64,000 nt of DNA from Cardinalis cardinalis (GCA_014549065.1 JACDOX010000030.1:2314091-2378090), one strand, 5' to 3'. Shown: positions 48,872 to 62,897, numbered from the stretch's first letter. Numbers and translations: made by a program. The notes: generated by a model not told the origin, from the letters alone.

Positions 48872-51800
48872 NGACCAAAGAAAGCATCTCTTTGTGTCTC
48901 AATCTAAAAATCCTTCAAGGCAAAAGAGCCAAAGCCACACAGCAAAGACAGAAGCCAGAGGGGAGCCAGTACAACCACCAGTGACTGGCAGGAGTTCAGT
49001 TTTCACTGCACAACTACTTGTCCTACTCAAAGCATTACAAACACCCACATTAGAAACTGATCATCTTAGTCCTAAGGAAGTGACAGCATTAGATGCCACC
49101 ATCTCTCAGCACTTTGTATTTTCCTCTTTCCCCAGCTAAGGTGGGTCTACCTACCTAAACAAACAGAAAGAGAGGTTCCCTCGTGTATTTTGCTAGATCA
49201 GCTTTATGTTACACCTCCTGGAACACAAGTGAGGGAAGCAAAGTGATGCATCTATTCTGGGAATTAAAATATTTCAATATTGAAATTATTGAGCTTGGAA
49301 TTACCACTCTGAGNTGGGACATTGTCACTGTAAACAGAGAGTTATTCAAATATTTTAACATGGACAACTGAATACAGAAATGCTAGTAATGACATTCCAG
49401 TAGAGGAAAATCAATCACACCTCCAGTTACAGCTGGTAATTAAAAATAGATGNACTATAATAGCCTTGAGATATAAAAATGCACAGCATTTTGACAACTA
49501 CTGATTTGATATTACTGATTGACATTTTGACATTACTAATTTGAATCACATTAAAACTCAGCTTCCTGCACGTTTCCTGGGTACACATTCAGCAAAANCT
49601 TGTTCTATGAAAGATTGTATCAACTCCAAGCAAATAAACAAAGAGTGAAAAGTGTGCACAGGAGTATCAATCCTCATCTTAATATCCCTTCTAGCATCAA
49701 ACTTGCAGAAGAGAATTCCTGCCNATCGTCATTAGCTAATTAATCTTAAGATGTTCTCTTCCATTTCTCCTGGGAAACAAGGAAATGTGGGAAAAGGAGA
49801 CTGCTCAGACCTCTTCCAGTTGTGGGTATCCGTAAGTCATAGTGTGCCTGCCAGCAGTTCTTCCATAGCCTCCTCTTTGCAGGGAATTAGAAAGAAAATC
49901 ACCTTCCCGTCTCAAGCTTTGACCTATACCTCTCTGATTCTCATCAGAATACTGGGACCTCCCTGCTGTGTTCATAAAGAACCTGCAAGTTCAATTTTAA
50001 TCCCTTTGCTCTAGATATCACCTCAAATTCATTTTCTCAAGCTCTTTGTGTGTTTTGATCTCTGTACACATTGTATACCTCTTCTACCAGGAGGAGGGGA
50101 TTTTTCTCTTTAAAATATGAAGGGTGTTTGTGCTAACACCCTTGAGTTTGGCAGAATCTGGCCTCTGAAACATAAATCTCTGTGTCTACTTTGTCTTCTA
50201 AGCCATGTCCACTAAAAATATTAGGGATGCTCTTAGACAACAGTCAGTTCTCTCAGAGCAACACTGGACAGCATGTAAAGCAAATTATTTTTGTTTAAGG
50301 CTGATCCATTGCACATTCAGCGCAGCAAATCAAATTCCCACAGAAGTCCAGCATCCACTAATTCCAATTTCAAGATTTTTTAAGTTGAAAATAATGTAAT
50401 TACTTGGGAGGATNCTTAACCAGAGAAGGTAAAATTCCTTCAGTGTATAATAACTCAACAGACTACAGGAGTGCTGANTTCAGTCACGTTAAGAAACTGC
50501 ATTTTAATAAATGCCAGATTCTGTACAGGCCNAGTCTGCTGAGAACTGTGCCTTTTGAAAACTTCATGTATTTATATGATAGGTTGGAACAGGCCAGCTG
50601 ATGAATACATAACTATCTGATGATCAAAAGGTCTTTTTCAAGGAACAGTGAATCATTAAGTAAATATGTAGCAATTTTCAGCATTATTATTCAGACTTTG
50701 TTCTGGAATACTATTTTAAAGCTATTTTTTGACACTAAAATCTAAAGGTTTAGCCACAGACTTTAGAGAAAGTCTATCAGCAAACCAGTAGCTGATGCTA
50801 ACCTAAACTGAAGCCAGCTTAATGAAANAGCAAGAACCTGGGAGATCCAGACAAATGTTGTATCAGTGATTGGCCAATTTTGTAGTTTTGGAATGGCAAA
50901 GAAACTTAAATCCACCTGTCCCAGACTTTTGAGAAGCATAAACAGGCACAGCTCAACTGAAACTGAACCCAAGGAAACTACAAAATCTTAACATGAAGAT
51001 CTCAGNTTTTTTTTTTATTATTTCAAACAGTGAAGCAAAATAGAAGACTATCAGAAATTGCAATTACAGACAGAGCTGATGCATGCCACTTTGCCTAGCT
51101 AACACTAGTAGAACTAATAGGGGCCACACAGTAGGAAGATCTTTAGGAAATATATTAGTCCAGCTTTCAGGACATTGGATCAACTTACAAAATCTATTAT
51201 CATTTGACAGCACTCAGTTTAATAGGAGGCAATTTCAAACAGCAGCCAGGGACTGAACTGCAAAATAACCCAACAACTCAACTTTGAGAGAACCACAGAA
51301 ACACAGCATGGCTTAGGTTGGAAAGAACATCTTTCTTTTATTTTTCTATAAAATAGGATAGCAAATTCATAACAGTGAGTGAAATGGACCACCTCAGGCA
51401 GCCCAAGCCAGGAAAATGCCAGTTTACTTGCTCTGTATTTGTAACAGTAGGCAAAGTCAGTCAAAGATGAGTTTTGGNGGAACTCTATTCTTCCACTGTG
51501 TATGGAAAACTGTCAGCTACTACTGCCTTCACTGCTTGCATTACTTTATGGTCTGAATCCTGGAGGAGAATCTCATTAAGCCAAACCTTAAATACACATA
51601 GGATAAAGACAGACCCAGAGCCAAAAAACTTCAGCATATTTAGGAGAATTACTTTATTAAGAAAGTGCANGAGGAAACAAAATAATCAACTATGACTGAA
51701 GTTTTTCAACCAAAAGGCCTGAAATCCAGAGCTTGAATCTAGATACAGTCTCATAAATAAAAATGATCTNTCTAAAGATGTCAGAAATAGGAATTCATAC

Positions 51801-53113
51801 TGAAGGCTTCATAAACTCTCTGACTTAAAGATACACAAATGCAAACAGCCTCCCAGCCAAGGACACAGACAGAAGCTCAGACTCTATTCTTAAAACAGGT
51901 CTTTCACCTTTGCTCCACCTACCTCAGGCTCAGTGCTGGCCTACATCTCAACCCAATTTCCACTAGTTATATGAATTTACACCATTGCTAGGAGCTGCTG
52001 ACTCCCCTCTTTANTCATCAGTACCAGACCTCTCTGTTTGTATGTTTGCACATACACATGGCAGGGAAAAGGGATGACTCTCCAATGTCAAAAAAAATCA
52101 GCAGAAGGCTGCACTCCCAAACTGAGTTTGGCATACAAAAATCACAGGCTTCTCACAATCCTCAGTTATATTATTCATGCAGAATGCACTCAGCATTCTA
52201 TTGTTCCTGCTCTCATTGTTTATAAATGAGTCTTTGCTTCATCTGGGGATGGAAGTTCCTTTAAGCTTCCTTTACTAAAACTACTTCTGTAATGAGATAG
52301 AGGGCTAGCANTCAGAGGGTTAAAGAAGTTTCTGGAAATGTTTGTGCTTCTGGAAAAAAAAAAAGTGGTTTTTTCTTTATTGAAGGAAAACTGAAACACT
52401 GGTCTTGCTGATTTATTTTAGCCAATCTGACACACAGGTTCCTATTCCTTCCTAAATGTTTCAGAAAATAATGAAGTTGTCCATTTTGTTCTCTCTTACT
52501 GCAACATTTCCGGAGGAAATTTCTTTGTATGTTAAGACTCTTGTTTTTATAACTCACTTAAATATTCCCAGTTCTATCACATTAAAATATTAACCTAAGA
52601 CATGGTCTTCAAATGCTGTGCCTGGCATGANCACTATTTCTCATGACAGGACATGAATTGTTCCAGGTCCCTTTTGTTAGGGATCTACAGCTACAAAAAA
52701 AAGATACATGCCTTTGTCCAGCAATATTGCAAATTTCATTATTTAGCTTGTTTGACAGTTTGGACTACCATCATGTGCAAGATTCTGATGCATTCCCCCA
52801 GATCAGAGTTTTTTCAACCCAAATTAAGTTAATTAACAGCGGGCTGAATTGTGAAAGAAAAAGTAAGTTAATCAGATGGCAACTGAATCACTTTTGGCTG
52901 AGAACATTCTTCTGTTTTAAAACCAGTATCACCACAGTTTAAAGGGGACTGGACTGCATCCTTTACCTCTCCATTCTTCACCTCTCTTACTGCTTTTAAA
53001 GTTCAAAGGACTTCTTTATGCTGCTGCTAAGTCTGAGATATTGCAGATCCAAAAAGGACAAGAGGCAAGCTGTCACCTGACATACTGAAACCAGAAAAGT
53101 GGAGAGATCCAAG
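48872..53113. other. Intronic DNA, one tiny CR1 tip
   Basis: AT-rich intron without recognised exons or RNA genes. The one element seen is the short CR1 tip annotated at 51289-51332. Confidence 0.35.
51289..51332 (-). mobile_element. CR1 LINE, minimal 3' tip, antisense
   Basis: About 44 bp: AACCACAGAAACACAG followed by CATGGCTTAGGTTGGAAAGA, the complement of the last bases of CR1. Either an extreme 5' truncation or an eroded copy. Confidence 0.65.
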
Positions 53114-53178
53114 CATCCATCCATCCATCCATCCATCCATCCATCCATCCATCCATCCATCCATCCATCCATCCATCC
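53114..53178. repeat. (CATC)16 tetranucleotide microsatellite
   Basis: Sixteen uninterrupted CATC/ATCC units over 65 bp. The complement gives an open frame reading WMDG repeats, which is not a protein gene. Long perfect tetranucleotides are usually highly polymorphic. Confidence 0.97.
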
Positions 53179-56100
53179 TTCCATATTTTGGAGTGAAAGC
53201 AAACTGGGTTTTTTGAACTAAGGACTCAAGCAATATAACAGTTTGCCAGTTAATGGAAATGCATTTATATTTCACTAATGTTAAGCAGAGAAACAATTCC
53301 ATCTCTTTCAAAAGCCTTCTCCTGTCTACTTGCAAATATCAATGGACTTTATGAAATGGATAGGTTTTGTCTTTTTAATATCAACCCCTAATATATTAGC
53401 TCTTAACTGAAGTTTAATGAAGCCATCCCCAAGAGCAGTATCTTTAAGCCAACAATCTCCATCCTCTGTGAGTTCTCCCAACACTCTGGACTGCTTTCAT
53501 CTGCCCTCTCCCCTCCTCACCTGCTTTGCTCCCTCTGGTAATATCCGGATTTTTATCACACCAGTGCAAACTTTGGGTAACTCCAGTGAACTCCAGGGAA
53601 ATATATTTCTGGACTTACACCTGCCTAGCCAGCAGAAAATGTAAATTTAGGTGGATAGTATTTAGTTTGCTCATTAAAGGCATTTTCCCCCTTTAATTTA
53701 TAAGAAAAAAATAATGGAATCTGGATTGTATTGCTCATACTCATCTTCAGTAATACCACATTCCTCCAATTATCCTATTGAAAAAAGCTACCCACTTTTT
53801 CACTCAAAACATATGAGGAGAACTTAGTCTGCAATTAGTAAAGGAGAGAACAAAAAGTATTTCCTTCAACAAAGATCAGCCCTGTAGGTCATTTGAAGGA
53901 GGGACAGTAGTGCAGAATTTCAATTGGTTTTTGAAACAGCAGCTTTTTAAAATATATATTTGCAGTTTAAGCGCCAGGTTCTGGCTAAGAAAACAAAANA
54001 AAACAAAGATTGCAAATACTTCTGTCACTCCTATATTCCAATTAGTTTTGGAGGGGTGAAAGATGANACATTAAAACAATTCCACATAACATGGGGAGTA
54101 AATAACCTCCAAATCTGGAAACTCGTTGGTGTGTGCAACCAAGGACGAGTGCTGAATGCAACCCATCCATGGAAAAAAAGTGCACTGGAAAAAGCTGGGG
54201 TTGTTTTCCATTTAAATCCGTGCCTATTCAAAACAGTCATATCTGAATTTCTAAGAGCACGCAAAATCAGTATGCATTTACCATAATAAATGCCTTTTTC
54301 ATCAACTAACAAAACAGAACAGATACAAATGAACCAATCAGGGATTTCCAGTGAGCTATCAGTGTTAGAAAAGCTACTCTGCAGATTCCAGTTGAGTCAC
54401 CACAGAGGAGAAAAAAAAAGGGGGGAAAGGGGGGAAATAAATTACTGTGTGCAACTCCATCTGCAAACTGCTTCTCCCGCACTGGTATGTAATAAAACGT
54501 GTTGCTAAGATACAAGCTGCTAAAGAAGTTCATTAAAGGACACTTTAAACAAAGCTGCCAGACTCTTTTCCCTTTAAAGACTGCTTATTTGGTTCTGTCC
54601 CTTGTGTTTATAATTAGATCCTCTATATGAGAGATTGTGCTCCATTCAAGCCCACTCAGCAAAGAATGTTAATAAAATAATGTAAATAAGGCACTGGTTT
54701 AGGTTGTACATATTTATGGGCTGCAGAGCTGTTGATAGAAATNCATCTAGACTCCACCTGTATTTTTAAATGCAAAATAAATGCTTTTCCAAGTAGTTTC
54801 TCCCTAAGCAGGAGAGCAGAAACATTAGCTTCTGCACCCAGCACTCTGACCTAACTTTCAGAAAATACTTTCAAGCAAAGAAAACTGGCTTCTTGCTTAA
54901 AGTTTGGAGTTTATGAGGTGCCTCTCATATAGGCTTTTATANGCAAGCCTTTGTTATCTGCATTGAAATTAAGGACAAAATTTTTTATGTCTTTCCCCTG
55001 GCAATCTTTCTCTTTTTCCATCTGTATAGAAATTCCTACATGTGTGTTAACGATTTAGAGAATTCCCTTGATCTAACACATTCCCAAGTAAGTCTGTTTT
55101 GTAATATTTTATTTGGAAAGATATGCTATCAAATAGGTCTTTATCTGACCTTATATAAAATACTTTTAGTCCTCCTAGTAGCACTTGGATGGTAGGTGTA
55201 CTCAGGCTTTTGTTTNGGTCGAAGGGAAGAGAATGGGCAAGATGTACTTTGCTTTCAGTCATCGTGGTGAAATGATACTAAAGAAATAATTTCAGCATTT
55301 ATCTGTTTGGCACTTAATAACACACAAGATGCATAAATCCCAGATGAGAGCTAGTATCAGTGATTATATGGGAAATGTTACTTGTCACTTTATAACCTGC
55401 ATCTCACACTAAATTCTGTACTGCAGTCCCCAGTACGTATATATTTTTAATTACATTTTCAGGCTCATTTACATGCGCATATTGGCTTTCTGCCTGAATG
55501 ATATCAAAGAGAAAGACCTTATGCTCACACCCCACCACACACACCCACACCCACAGAGACACAGAAGCAAATTTATACACAGAGACACTCTGTACATTTC
55601 TGAGAATGGAAGCTTCTCTCTTCATCATTCTTAGAGAAGCTTTGACTCACCAATAAATCTTTAGGCAATCTTNGCTGATTTGAGGCACTTTAGAAAAACA
55701 GATCATTATAGAAAATGTAGGTTAATCTCTGCTGCATGTCAAAAGTATCAATGATTCTCACTTGACTCAATTATTTGAAATGTAATATACAATTTCACTT
55801 TCTGTAACCTTATAAGATTTGTCATCAATAGCTGAGCTGCACAGAAAGGCAATTCCATTCCTTCTCCCCAGATAATACAGAAGCTACATCACAAACTACC
55901 AACAGGATCAAGCTAAATTAATGTGGAAACAAAAAAAACTTTTATGCAATATAGACTTAACTTCTGTTTCAAGGCCAATTATATGCTTCTCTCAATTAAA
56001 CACAAGCAATCAGACCAACCTTCAGGTGAACACACTGTTCTGGCCAGAGCCTCAATACCCAGGCTCTTAAAACAGAATTACAGCTCTGAAAATAAGATTG

Positions 56101-58332
56101 CCTCTCAAAAGCCTAAATTAACACCACCCATCATATCTACAGNGCTCTCAAGTACTTATTGTTTTGATTTTACTGCAGCTGCACTTATGGTCAATACTCT
56201 GGTTTACTTTAATTCAGTCAAAGGATTGTTTTATAGTTTAAACTTGGACATATATTTAAGTTCTCCATGGGTTAAAAAAGGGAAGATACATGCTCCTATT
56301 TCCTAGTTCTCTGTCTATTAAGCAGAAGAGTCTGCCTGTACATGTGCAAAAAGCCCTGTGGTACATATTAGATTTCAATAGAGCCTTACTATTGGCAGTT
56401 GCAGGTTGGAGCAGGAACTAAGCCACATCAGCAATTTCATATGACACTCTGGAAATTGCTACTGCATAACAATAAGCAGCTGATTCAAAAAAGAGAGCAG
56501 TGGGGGAGAAAACATCTTTCATGAAGTACATTTTAACTCAAGAACAATTCCTAATAAAAAAGTAGAACCACCTTAAGTTTTAAAAAAATAAAAATTATAT
56601 AAAATATATGTAAATACAGACATATAAGAGAAGTGTGTGATGAGGATTGAATAGACCAAATATGAGTCTATTACACTGAAATAACTGTCTACTTTAATGG
56701 CAGAATGACAAATTTGCATTTCAATTAGTCCAATTCTGGTTCTTTTTGGCTCTTCTTTGTTCTTATATTAAACTTGCAGCCTATTTTCATACTTCCCTTA
56801 CCTCCAACTCCTCTGCATGTACCAGTTGTCCTCCTTGTCACTATGGCCACACATACACCATTTACCATGGCCTTGTCTTATTGATTTGCAAATTTCTATC
56901 CTTTATTGCTTANAAATGTTGTTGGTGCTTCAGATTTTGTTTTGGAGGCGGAGGGGAGGGGGAGGCATCATTTTATAATCAAGTACAAAAATACTGNATA
57001 TAATATCCTTGATCACAAAGAGAAAGACATAGAAGGAAAAGTTAAAAGAAACTTTGTATGAACACGTCTTTATATGCCTTCATGCTTTCAACTTGAAAAT
57101 CAAATCTGCAATGAGATAAAGAGGGATTTTCTCTACTTGAGCATAGCAGAAGTGTTTAAACTGGTGCAATATCCCATTGGAAATGTTATTTAAAACCACC
57201 ATTCAAAACTCTTCTCTAGCATCATGCCATGGAAAGAAGACATTCCCTTTTCTTCCACAGGTACAAGGAGTCTGTGCACCAGGTCCTGAGAGAAGATGAG
57301 CTGGTTCAAACATCTGCCATGACACACTGCTCTGCATGAGCCACACACACAGCATGAACAGTGGAGATTTGNTCCCATCAAACCAGAGCTCCTGACAAAG
57401 AAGCACCCCTGTAGAAGCACCCCTTAACAGCTACCTAAGTGTCTGCTCAAAAATTAAAACAAATTCTAACTCCAAGAAGCAGAATTCCTACAAAGAACTA
57501 AAGTTACTTTGAAAGAGTCTCCCTATAAAGTACTGTGCACATCTGAACAAATACCTGTTTGCTGCAAGTATAAATTAGATATTTTAGTGTGTAACAGGTA
57601 GCAAGTGTCTTTAGTGTAAAACCAGAAATGAAAGAAGAAGGTATTGTTGGCATAATTCCTTTTTCTAAATAGACAAAGGCATTGTAGGGAAAAAATTGCT
57701 AAATCACAGGGATAATCATCATAGCCAGCTCCTCTAATGAGGCATCATGGGATTACTGGAGTTATTATAAGAGTCATCTTATTGAAGAAATTCAAAGTTA
57801 ATTGAAATCAATTGTACTGTTCTGACAGCAGGTGTTTTAAGTGGGTAAAATATCAAAGTGAACTCTTTAAAATGGTTAGAATGAATGTAACATTCTCTTT
57901 TCAACAGTTANCCCTGCCAAGTGATACACTGTACAAGTAGAGAAAAGTGTACAGTCAAAGAAAACTGCTGAAATGAAACAGCATTTCCCATGCCAGTCCA
58001 GCTACCAAACAAAATGGGGTTCTAACCCCTCTAGTAGAAATTTTTNTTACAGATGTGTGAATTCATGAATCTTTTTAAGGGCAACCTGATGGCAGGCTGA
58101 AAGCCATATTTCCATTCCTCTATGAAAACGTCCTTTATTACCCTTTTTCTCCAATATGACATGGGACTCTCAGTATGCTGTTACTGAAAACACAAACAGA
58201 GTGCTAGGATTGTCATTATGCAAACTATATTCCAAAGTTTCTCCTCCAAGAAGCTGAAGGTAAATACTTCCCTAGCTTTTCCCCCCTCTTTCTACAGATG
58301 TCAAAACAAGCCATTGCCACCTGATTTATCAA
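53179..58332. other. Intronic DNA, nothing recognised
   Basis: No exon or RNA gene recognised. G/A-rich at 54408-54440. 54540-54800 has few Ns and looks single-copy, with several TTTAAAG/AATAAA-like motifs; it could be conserved noncoding DNA but this cannot be shown here. Confidence 0.35.
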
Positions 58333-58358
58333 AACAACAACAACAACAACAACAACAA
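58333..58358. repeat. (CAA)8 microsatellite
   Basis: ACAACAACAACAACAACAAC run followed by AAAACCC. Confidence 0.95.
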
Positions 58359-61223
58359 AACCCAAAACAACTCCAAAACTGAACCTTTCAGGGAACTGGA
58401 GCTCTCTGAATTACAATCCAGAATCTTTACTCTGATCCAGTAAGTTCATTTTATTCTGCAATTGTTCAGGATTCCCAGCAAAGTCAGCAGGACNTCATTA
58501 TACAGAAGAATGGCAAAGTCCAGCTCATATTTAATACCTGTTGTTTTGTTGTTTTTGTGTTTACAGACTCACTGCAGTGATAGAAAAGTTTAATGCTCCA
58601 CCTGGGCCCATCACCCTGCCTGCCCGGACATCCAGAGCCAGACATGGATGCAATTCTTGCCACAGCAACAGGGAGGGCTGTGCATACCTTGAGTCAGGGT
58701 TGGACATTGGGTTCAACTCCATCTGGAAATGCCTTTCAGATTTTNCCTGAGTTTGCACTGAAGCTTATAACCCTTATTTTACCTTAATCATTTTGAAAGA
58801 ACCCAGCCACATGAAATACTGAGCTCTGGCAATATCANTAATTTACTCTTTACCTCATGTAAACAATGCTGCCATTTGCAGCATGAACTTCAACAAACCC
58901 AAAATCCACTTCCTCCTGCTCCCCAAAACAGGGATAATATCAGCACAATGAGACATCTTNAGCTAAACCATCTCCAACAACTTGNACAAGAACAGCACTT
59001 CAATTTTAAGAAGTCTAACACTTTCCACAAGCAGGTTTTGCTGGTGATCACCACAGGCAGAATACAGTCAGTGATTTCATCTCAGGTATACTACCCAAAA
59101 AAACCCCAAACCAGCAATAACACAGGCTGGGAAAGTCTGCCTGAAAGTGATGCTGATTTTCTACATAGATAGTAAATTATGGTAAAGAAATGAAGCAGCA
59201 CACAAGTGAATGGCATAAAGTCTTTCAGCAAGGCATATTTTTATTGCTGTGCTGCAGGACAGGGTGTCTGAATTCAGAGTTCATCATCATCCAAAATATA
59301 GTGGCCCACACATGTTCATTGTTAAAGACCTGGCTTGCCACCTAANACTTATGTCAGTAAGGAGGAACAAGAAAAAAGGAACTTCCAATGGAGGTTAAAG
59401 ATTTGTTTATTTTTTTATCCTGATCTATTAATTAATAAGAGACAACTTTCTAGAATTAAAAGACCCTTAACAACTCTTTAAGGACATAAAGGGCAAGAAA
59501 CACATGCAGCAGAGCAACTCTGGTGTGCTATTAAGGCCAATGCTGGCTCTTATGATGGNTCTTTTATTTCCATATAAATGCTTGTTGCTTGACACTTTAG
59601 ATAAAAATGTTACTGCTGCTCTGCATGTGCTGTAGACTGAAGGTGTAAAACCACTGGACTAACTAATGGAGCCTTCACACATCATATCTTGTTAAAGAAG
59701 AGGTAACCCATTCTCAAATGTGATGACAATTAATCAAAACCACAGCATCTGAGGGATGTACTTGTGACAGAAGTCTAAGCTGTTTTTCTGAGTTGGATGC
59801 CAAATTAGGAACTGANTGAAGCCATTGCCTTCCTGTAATGAAAATTTTGGATCTAAGTACTTATTTGAAGACACTGAAAAATATTAAAGCTATGCTCAAT
59901 TCTATATTTCCCTAACCTACCAACATTAAGGAAACATCAATGATTAACCAGGGATCTTTGATTGCAGGATGCAACTTTAAATCCAGCTGCACACAAAAGT
60001 CCACTTTGTAAATTTCCCTCAAAAGTTGAGTTTGTCATTCAGGTCTTNCTTGTCCTCATTTGTAACTTTCAGGAAAAGTACACAATGCCACTGTAGCCAT
60101 CTACACTGGAAAGTGATGAATGGGGGCACTGGGAGATAACATTCACCCCTGCTATGTTCCCAACAGGTNTAGATGGGGATTTTTGTTTGTTTGTTTTACT
60201 GTTTCATCATTAACACGTGCAGTTAAATTGAAATGCAATTGTAGGGTCTTTTGTATTCAGTGTACACAAAATCAAAGGTATACATTATTGAATTTTTAAT
60301 TAGTTGTGCCTAAACAAATCTTTTTGGGGATAAAGGAGGAAGGAGTGTAAATACATATGTAAAAATAACCTCCCTACTTGAACTGCCTGTTTAAATTTAC
60401 ACTGGTGTTTCCATGAAAGTGAGGGCATGAAACCACCAAAGAGCTCCACCACGAGCCCATCTGTGGTCTCAGGGGTCTCACTACTCCTTCTCTATAGCCT
60501 CAAGGACATAGAGCTCATTTACAAGCCACTCCTAAGGAGCANGTACTAATTATAGCAAGTCTGCAAAGTTACTCGATGGGTTTATGACCTGGTCACAAGC
60601 TAAGAACTCCAAACTCATTTCACTTGTGACCTGAGAAAGATTTCAGTGCAGACCTCTGGAGGTGGCAGCCTGGAGCATGAGGACACNACAACACCAGCCA
60701 AGCTCTTAATTATGAGCTCTTGTTGCACAGGATGTTGAAAACAGTAAAAGAAATCTAGAGTTTTGCCTAAAAATANGGTGTTTCCTGCTAGGCCAAATTT
60801 GCTGTTTAAAGAATTTAGGTATTTTATGTTTAATTATTTCATGGTATATAGATTTATTTACAAGATTATGAGAATGGCAAGTCATAAATATACAAGAATT
60901 TTTTACTAGTTACTTTGGATTATAATAAATATGCTGTGCAAGCGTAGCAAAAACCATTTTCCCCAAGCTGAATCAGAATGTTCAAACTGAATTTTCAAAT
61001 GTGTCTCTCTGCCTTATCTAAATTCCAACATGACATATAATAAATAGCTTCTCATTTACCACGATCATAAAAATTTAAACAGCCTTGAAACAGTTGCTGC
61101 AATATAGGGGGAAATGATCAAATCTATGTTCCAAATACCCACTTAGAACAGTAAAACTATTTTGATATTTAAGAAACAACACATAAAGATGCATTGTTGC
61201 AGGAAAGGCTTTTACCTTATTAA
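58359..61223. other. Intronic DNA, nothing recognised
   Basis: Single-copy-looking AT-rich sequence. A GTTTGTTTGTTT run lies at 60184-60196. No exon, repeat family or RNA gene recognised. Confidence 0.35.
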
Positions 61224-61264
61224 AAAAAACAAAATAAAAAACAACAACAAAAAAAAAAAAAACA
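61224..61264. repeat. A-rich low-complexity tract
   Basis: Nearly pure A with scattered C (AAACAAAAT/CAACAAC-type). No recognisable retrotransposon body precedes it, so it is not called as a poly-A tail. Confidence 0.8.
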
Positions 61265-61737
61265 AGGTTCTACCAAATATAGTAGTATTAGAGTCAACAA
61301 TTTGCTGTTTTACACTGCACAACAAGGACTAACAGCCCTTACACACCATGTAGTGTCAGAATTGCTTTTAAAAAGAAACTATCTGATTTGATTCCATACA
61401 GTGATTAAACATCTTTGTGCTCTGCTGAGTAGGGCATTCTCTCCCCTCCCCCCTCCAAAAACGGCATCAAAGCAATCAAAATGGTAATGTTCAGCATGAA
61501 TGGGGCCCCATCCCCCACCGGCAAACTCCGCAGACTTTTCTCCATGTTAGGAGGAACCAACACCCCTTCCTCACAAAATGGAAGCTTCCACTACCAAACT
61601 GAGAGTGCTGACCAATTCTCATTACAATAAAACTGGGAGAAAAAGGGGGTGGCGTGCAGCCGTGGCCCGCAGGCACGCTGCACGGCAGGCACTTGGCAAC
61701 TTTTAAGCACAACTCCGGCAAAGCAAAACAAAACACA

Positions 61738-61818
61738 ATTAAAAAAAAAAAATAAAATTAAAAGAAAGGAAAGAAAAGAAAGCCAAACAAACAAAAAACA
61801 AAACAAAACAAACAAAAA
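61738..61818. repeat. A-rich low-complexity tract
   Basis: Poly-A followed by AAAGAAAGG and AAACAAAC units, abutting the intronic CpG island. On the PHF21B transcript strand it is a long T-rich tract. Confidence 0.8.
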
Positions 61819-61821
61819 AGA

Positions 61822-62172
61822 GGGACGGGGGAGCAGCACACGTGTCGCCTTTCGCCATGCCCTCCCCGGGAGGGTCTGAGGGAGGCAGGGGCGGCTGCGG
61901 GCGCTGTCCCCGGGCGCGGTGCTGAATGCTCGGGCAGCCACGGAGCGGGGAGCCGAGCAGCCCAAAGGGCACCCGGAAAGTTGGACAGGGGAGAGGCTCG
62001 GGCCGGCAGCTCTCCCGCTGGCTTTCCCGAGTGCCTTTCCCGCCTGGAAGGGCCGGGAGAGAGGCCGGGAAGCCGTGAGGGCAGCGGCGCTGTCCGCGGT
62101 GCTGAGCCCCCCTGAGCCCCCGCCGATGAACTTTCCTTCCGGGCCCCGCTCGGCCCAGGGGTCACCGGCACA
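61822..62172. promoter_or_regulatory. Intronic CpG island
   Basis: About 350 bp of CpG-dense, GC-rich DNA in otherwise AT-rich intron, roughly 0.7 kb downstream of the third PHF21B exon. It contains several CCCGGG/GGGCG/CCGCG motifs and no Ns. It could be an alternative promoter for PHF21B, the start of an antisense or intronic noncoding RNA, or a CpG-rich enhancer. Open frames across it on both strands have no recognisable protein content and follow from GC-rich composition. It is flanked on the left (61738-61818) by an A-rich low-complexity tract. Confidence 0.65.
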
Positions 62173-62897
62173 AAACCAGAAACTTTGGGAAGGGCGGGAA
62201 GGGGAGGAGGCAGGGAGGAAGGTTCCTGGGTTGTTTTGTTTCTCTCCTCCGTTTTTGGTGGGTTTTTTTTCCTCCCCCTCTCCCTGGCTGCTGAAGCGGG
62301 TTAATCTGGTTTTATTCGTATTTTTGGAAGGGGTAGGAAAAAAGTGAAAGTGCCTAAGTGAACTCGAATCAAAAGGCAACACGTCAGATCAGACCAAGGG
62401 AAGAGAAAGGCAAGTGGGGGGGAAATAAAAAAAAAAAAAAAGAAGAAGAAGAAAAGAAATAAAGTGATCAATAAAAATCAGTTTTGTAATTAAACCCAGA
62501 AATAGCTCCAAACGGGGCTCCAGCCTCCTCCTTCCCAACTCTTGCTCTGCACATTACACAGAAGTGCACAAAGTAGCCCAAGACAGGAGAATTTTCCATA
62601 TTCCTAAAACATGTCGACCAACTCAAAATGGACGCCTCTTTTTTTTTTCTTACGTTTTAACTACTGCTTATCTTTTTGCTACTAGTACTGAAATAATTCT
62701 TTCCCCCAGCAAGACATCAGAGAATCCGACCTCATTATCAAAACATGCATTTTCTGACTCTATGCAAAAGAAAATGGATGTTATATCCCCTGCCGCCAGT
62801 ATTTTTCAGCTAACGCAGACACTTTTCGGATGTTTAGATAGTGCATCATAAAAACAAGAAGAAAAACCAAGCACAAGTGAATCGATCTNTTCCTTAC
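62173..62897. other. Start of PHF21B intron 3
   Basis: Intron between the third exon and the CpG island. It holds T-runs near 62265 and 62640, an A-run with AGA units at 62428-62460, and no recognised repeat. The low N content and position near the promoter make it plausible regulatory DNA, but nothing specific is seen. Confidence 0.4.

Noticed and set aside
53027..53335. Minus-strand open frame with WMDG repeats
   Set aside because: Translation of the CATC microsatellite.
61410..61545. Minus-strand 44-codon frame starting MEKSLRSLPVGDG, possible alternative first exon below the CpG island
   Set aside because: No splice donor in frame was established and no family match; too weak to annotate.
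61591..62382. Long minus-strand open frame (263 codons) over the CpG island
   Set aside because: Low-complexity Ser/Pro/Arg then Phe/Leu-rich translation; open because the DNA is GC-rich and stop-poor, not because of any recognisable domain.
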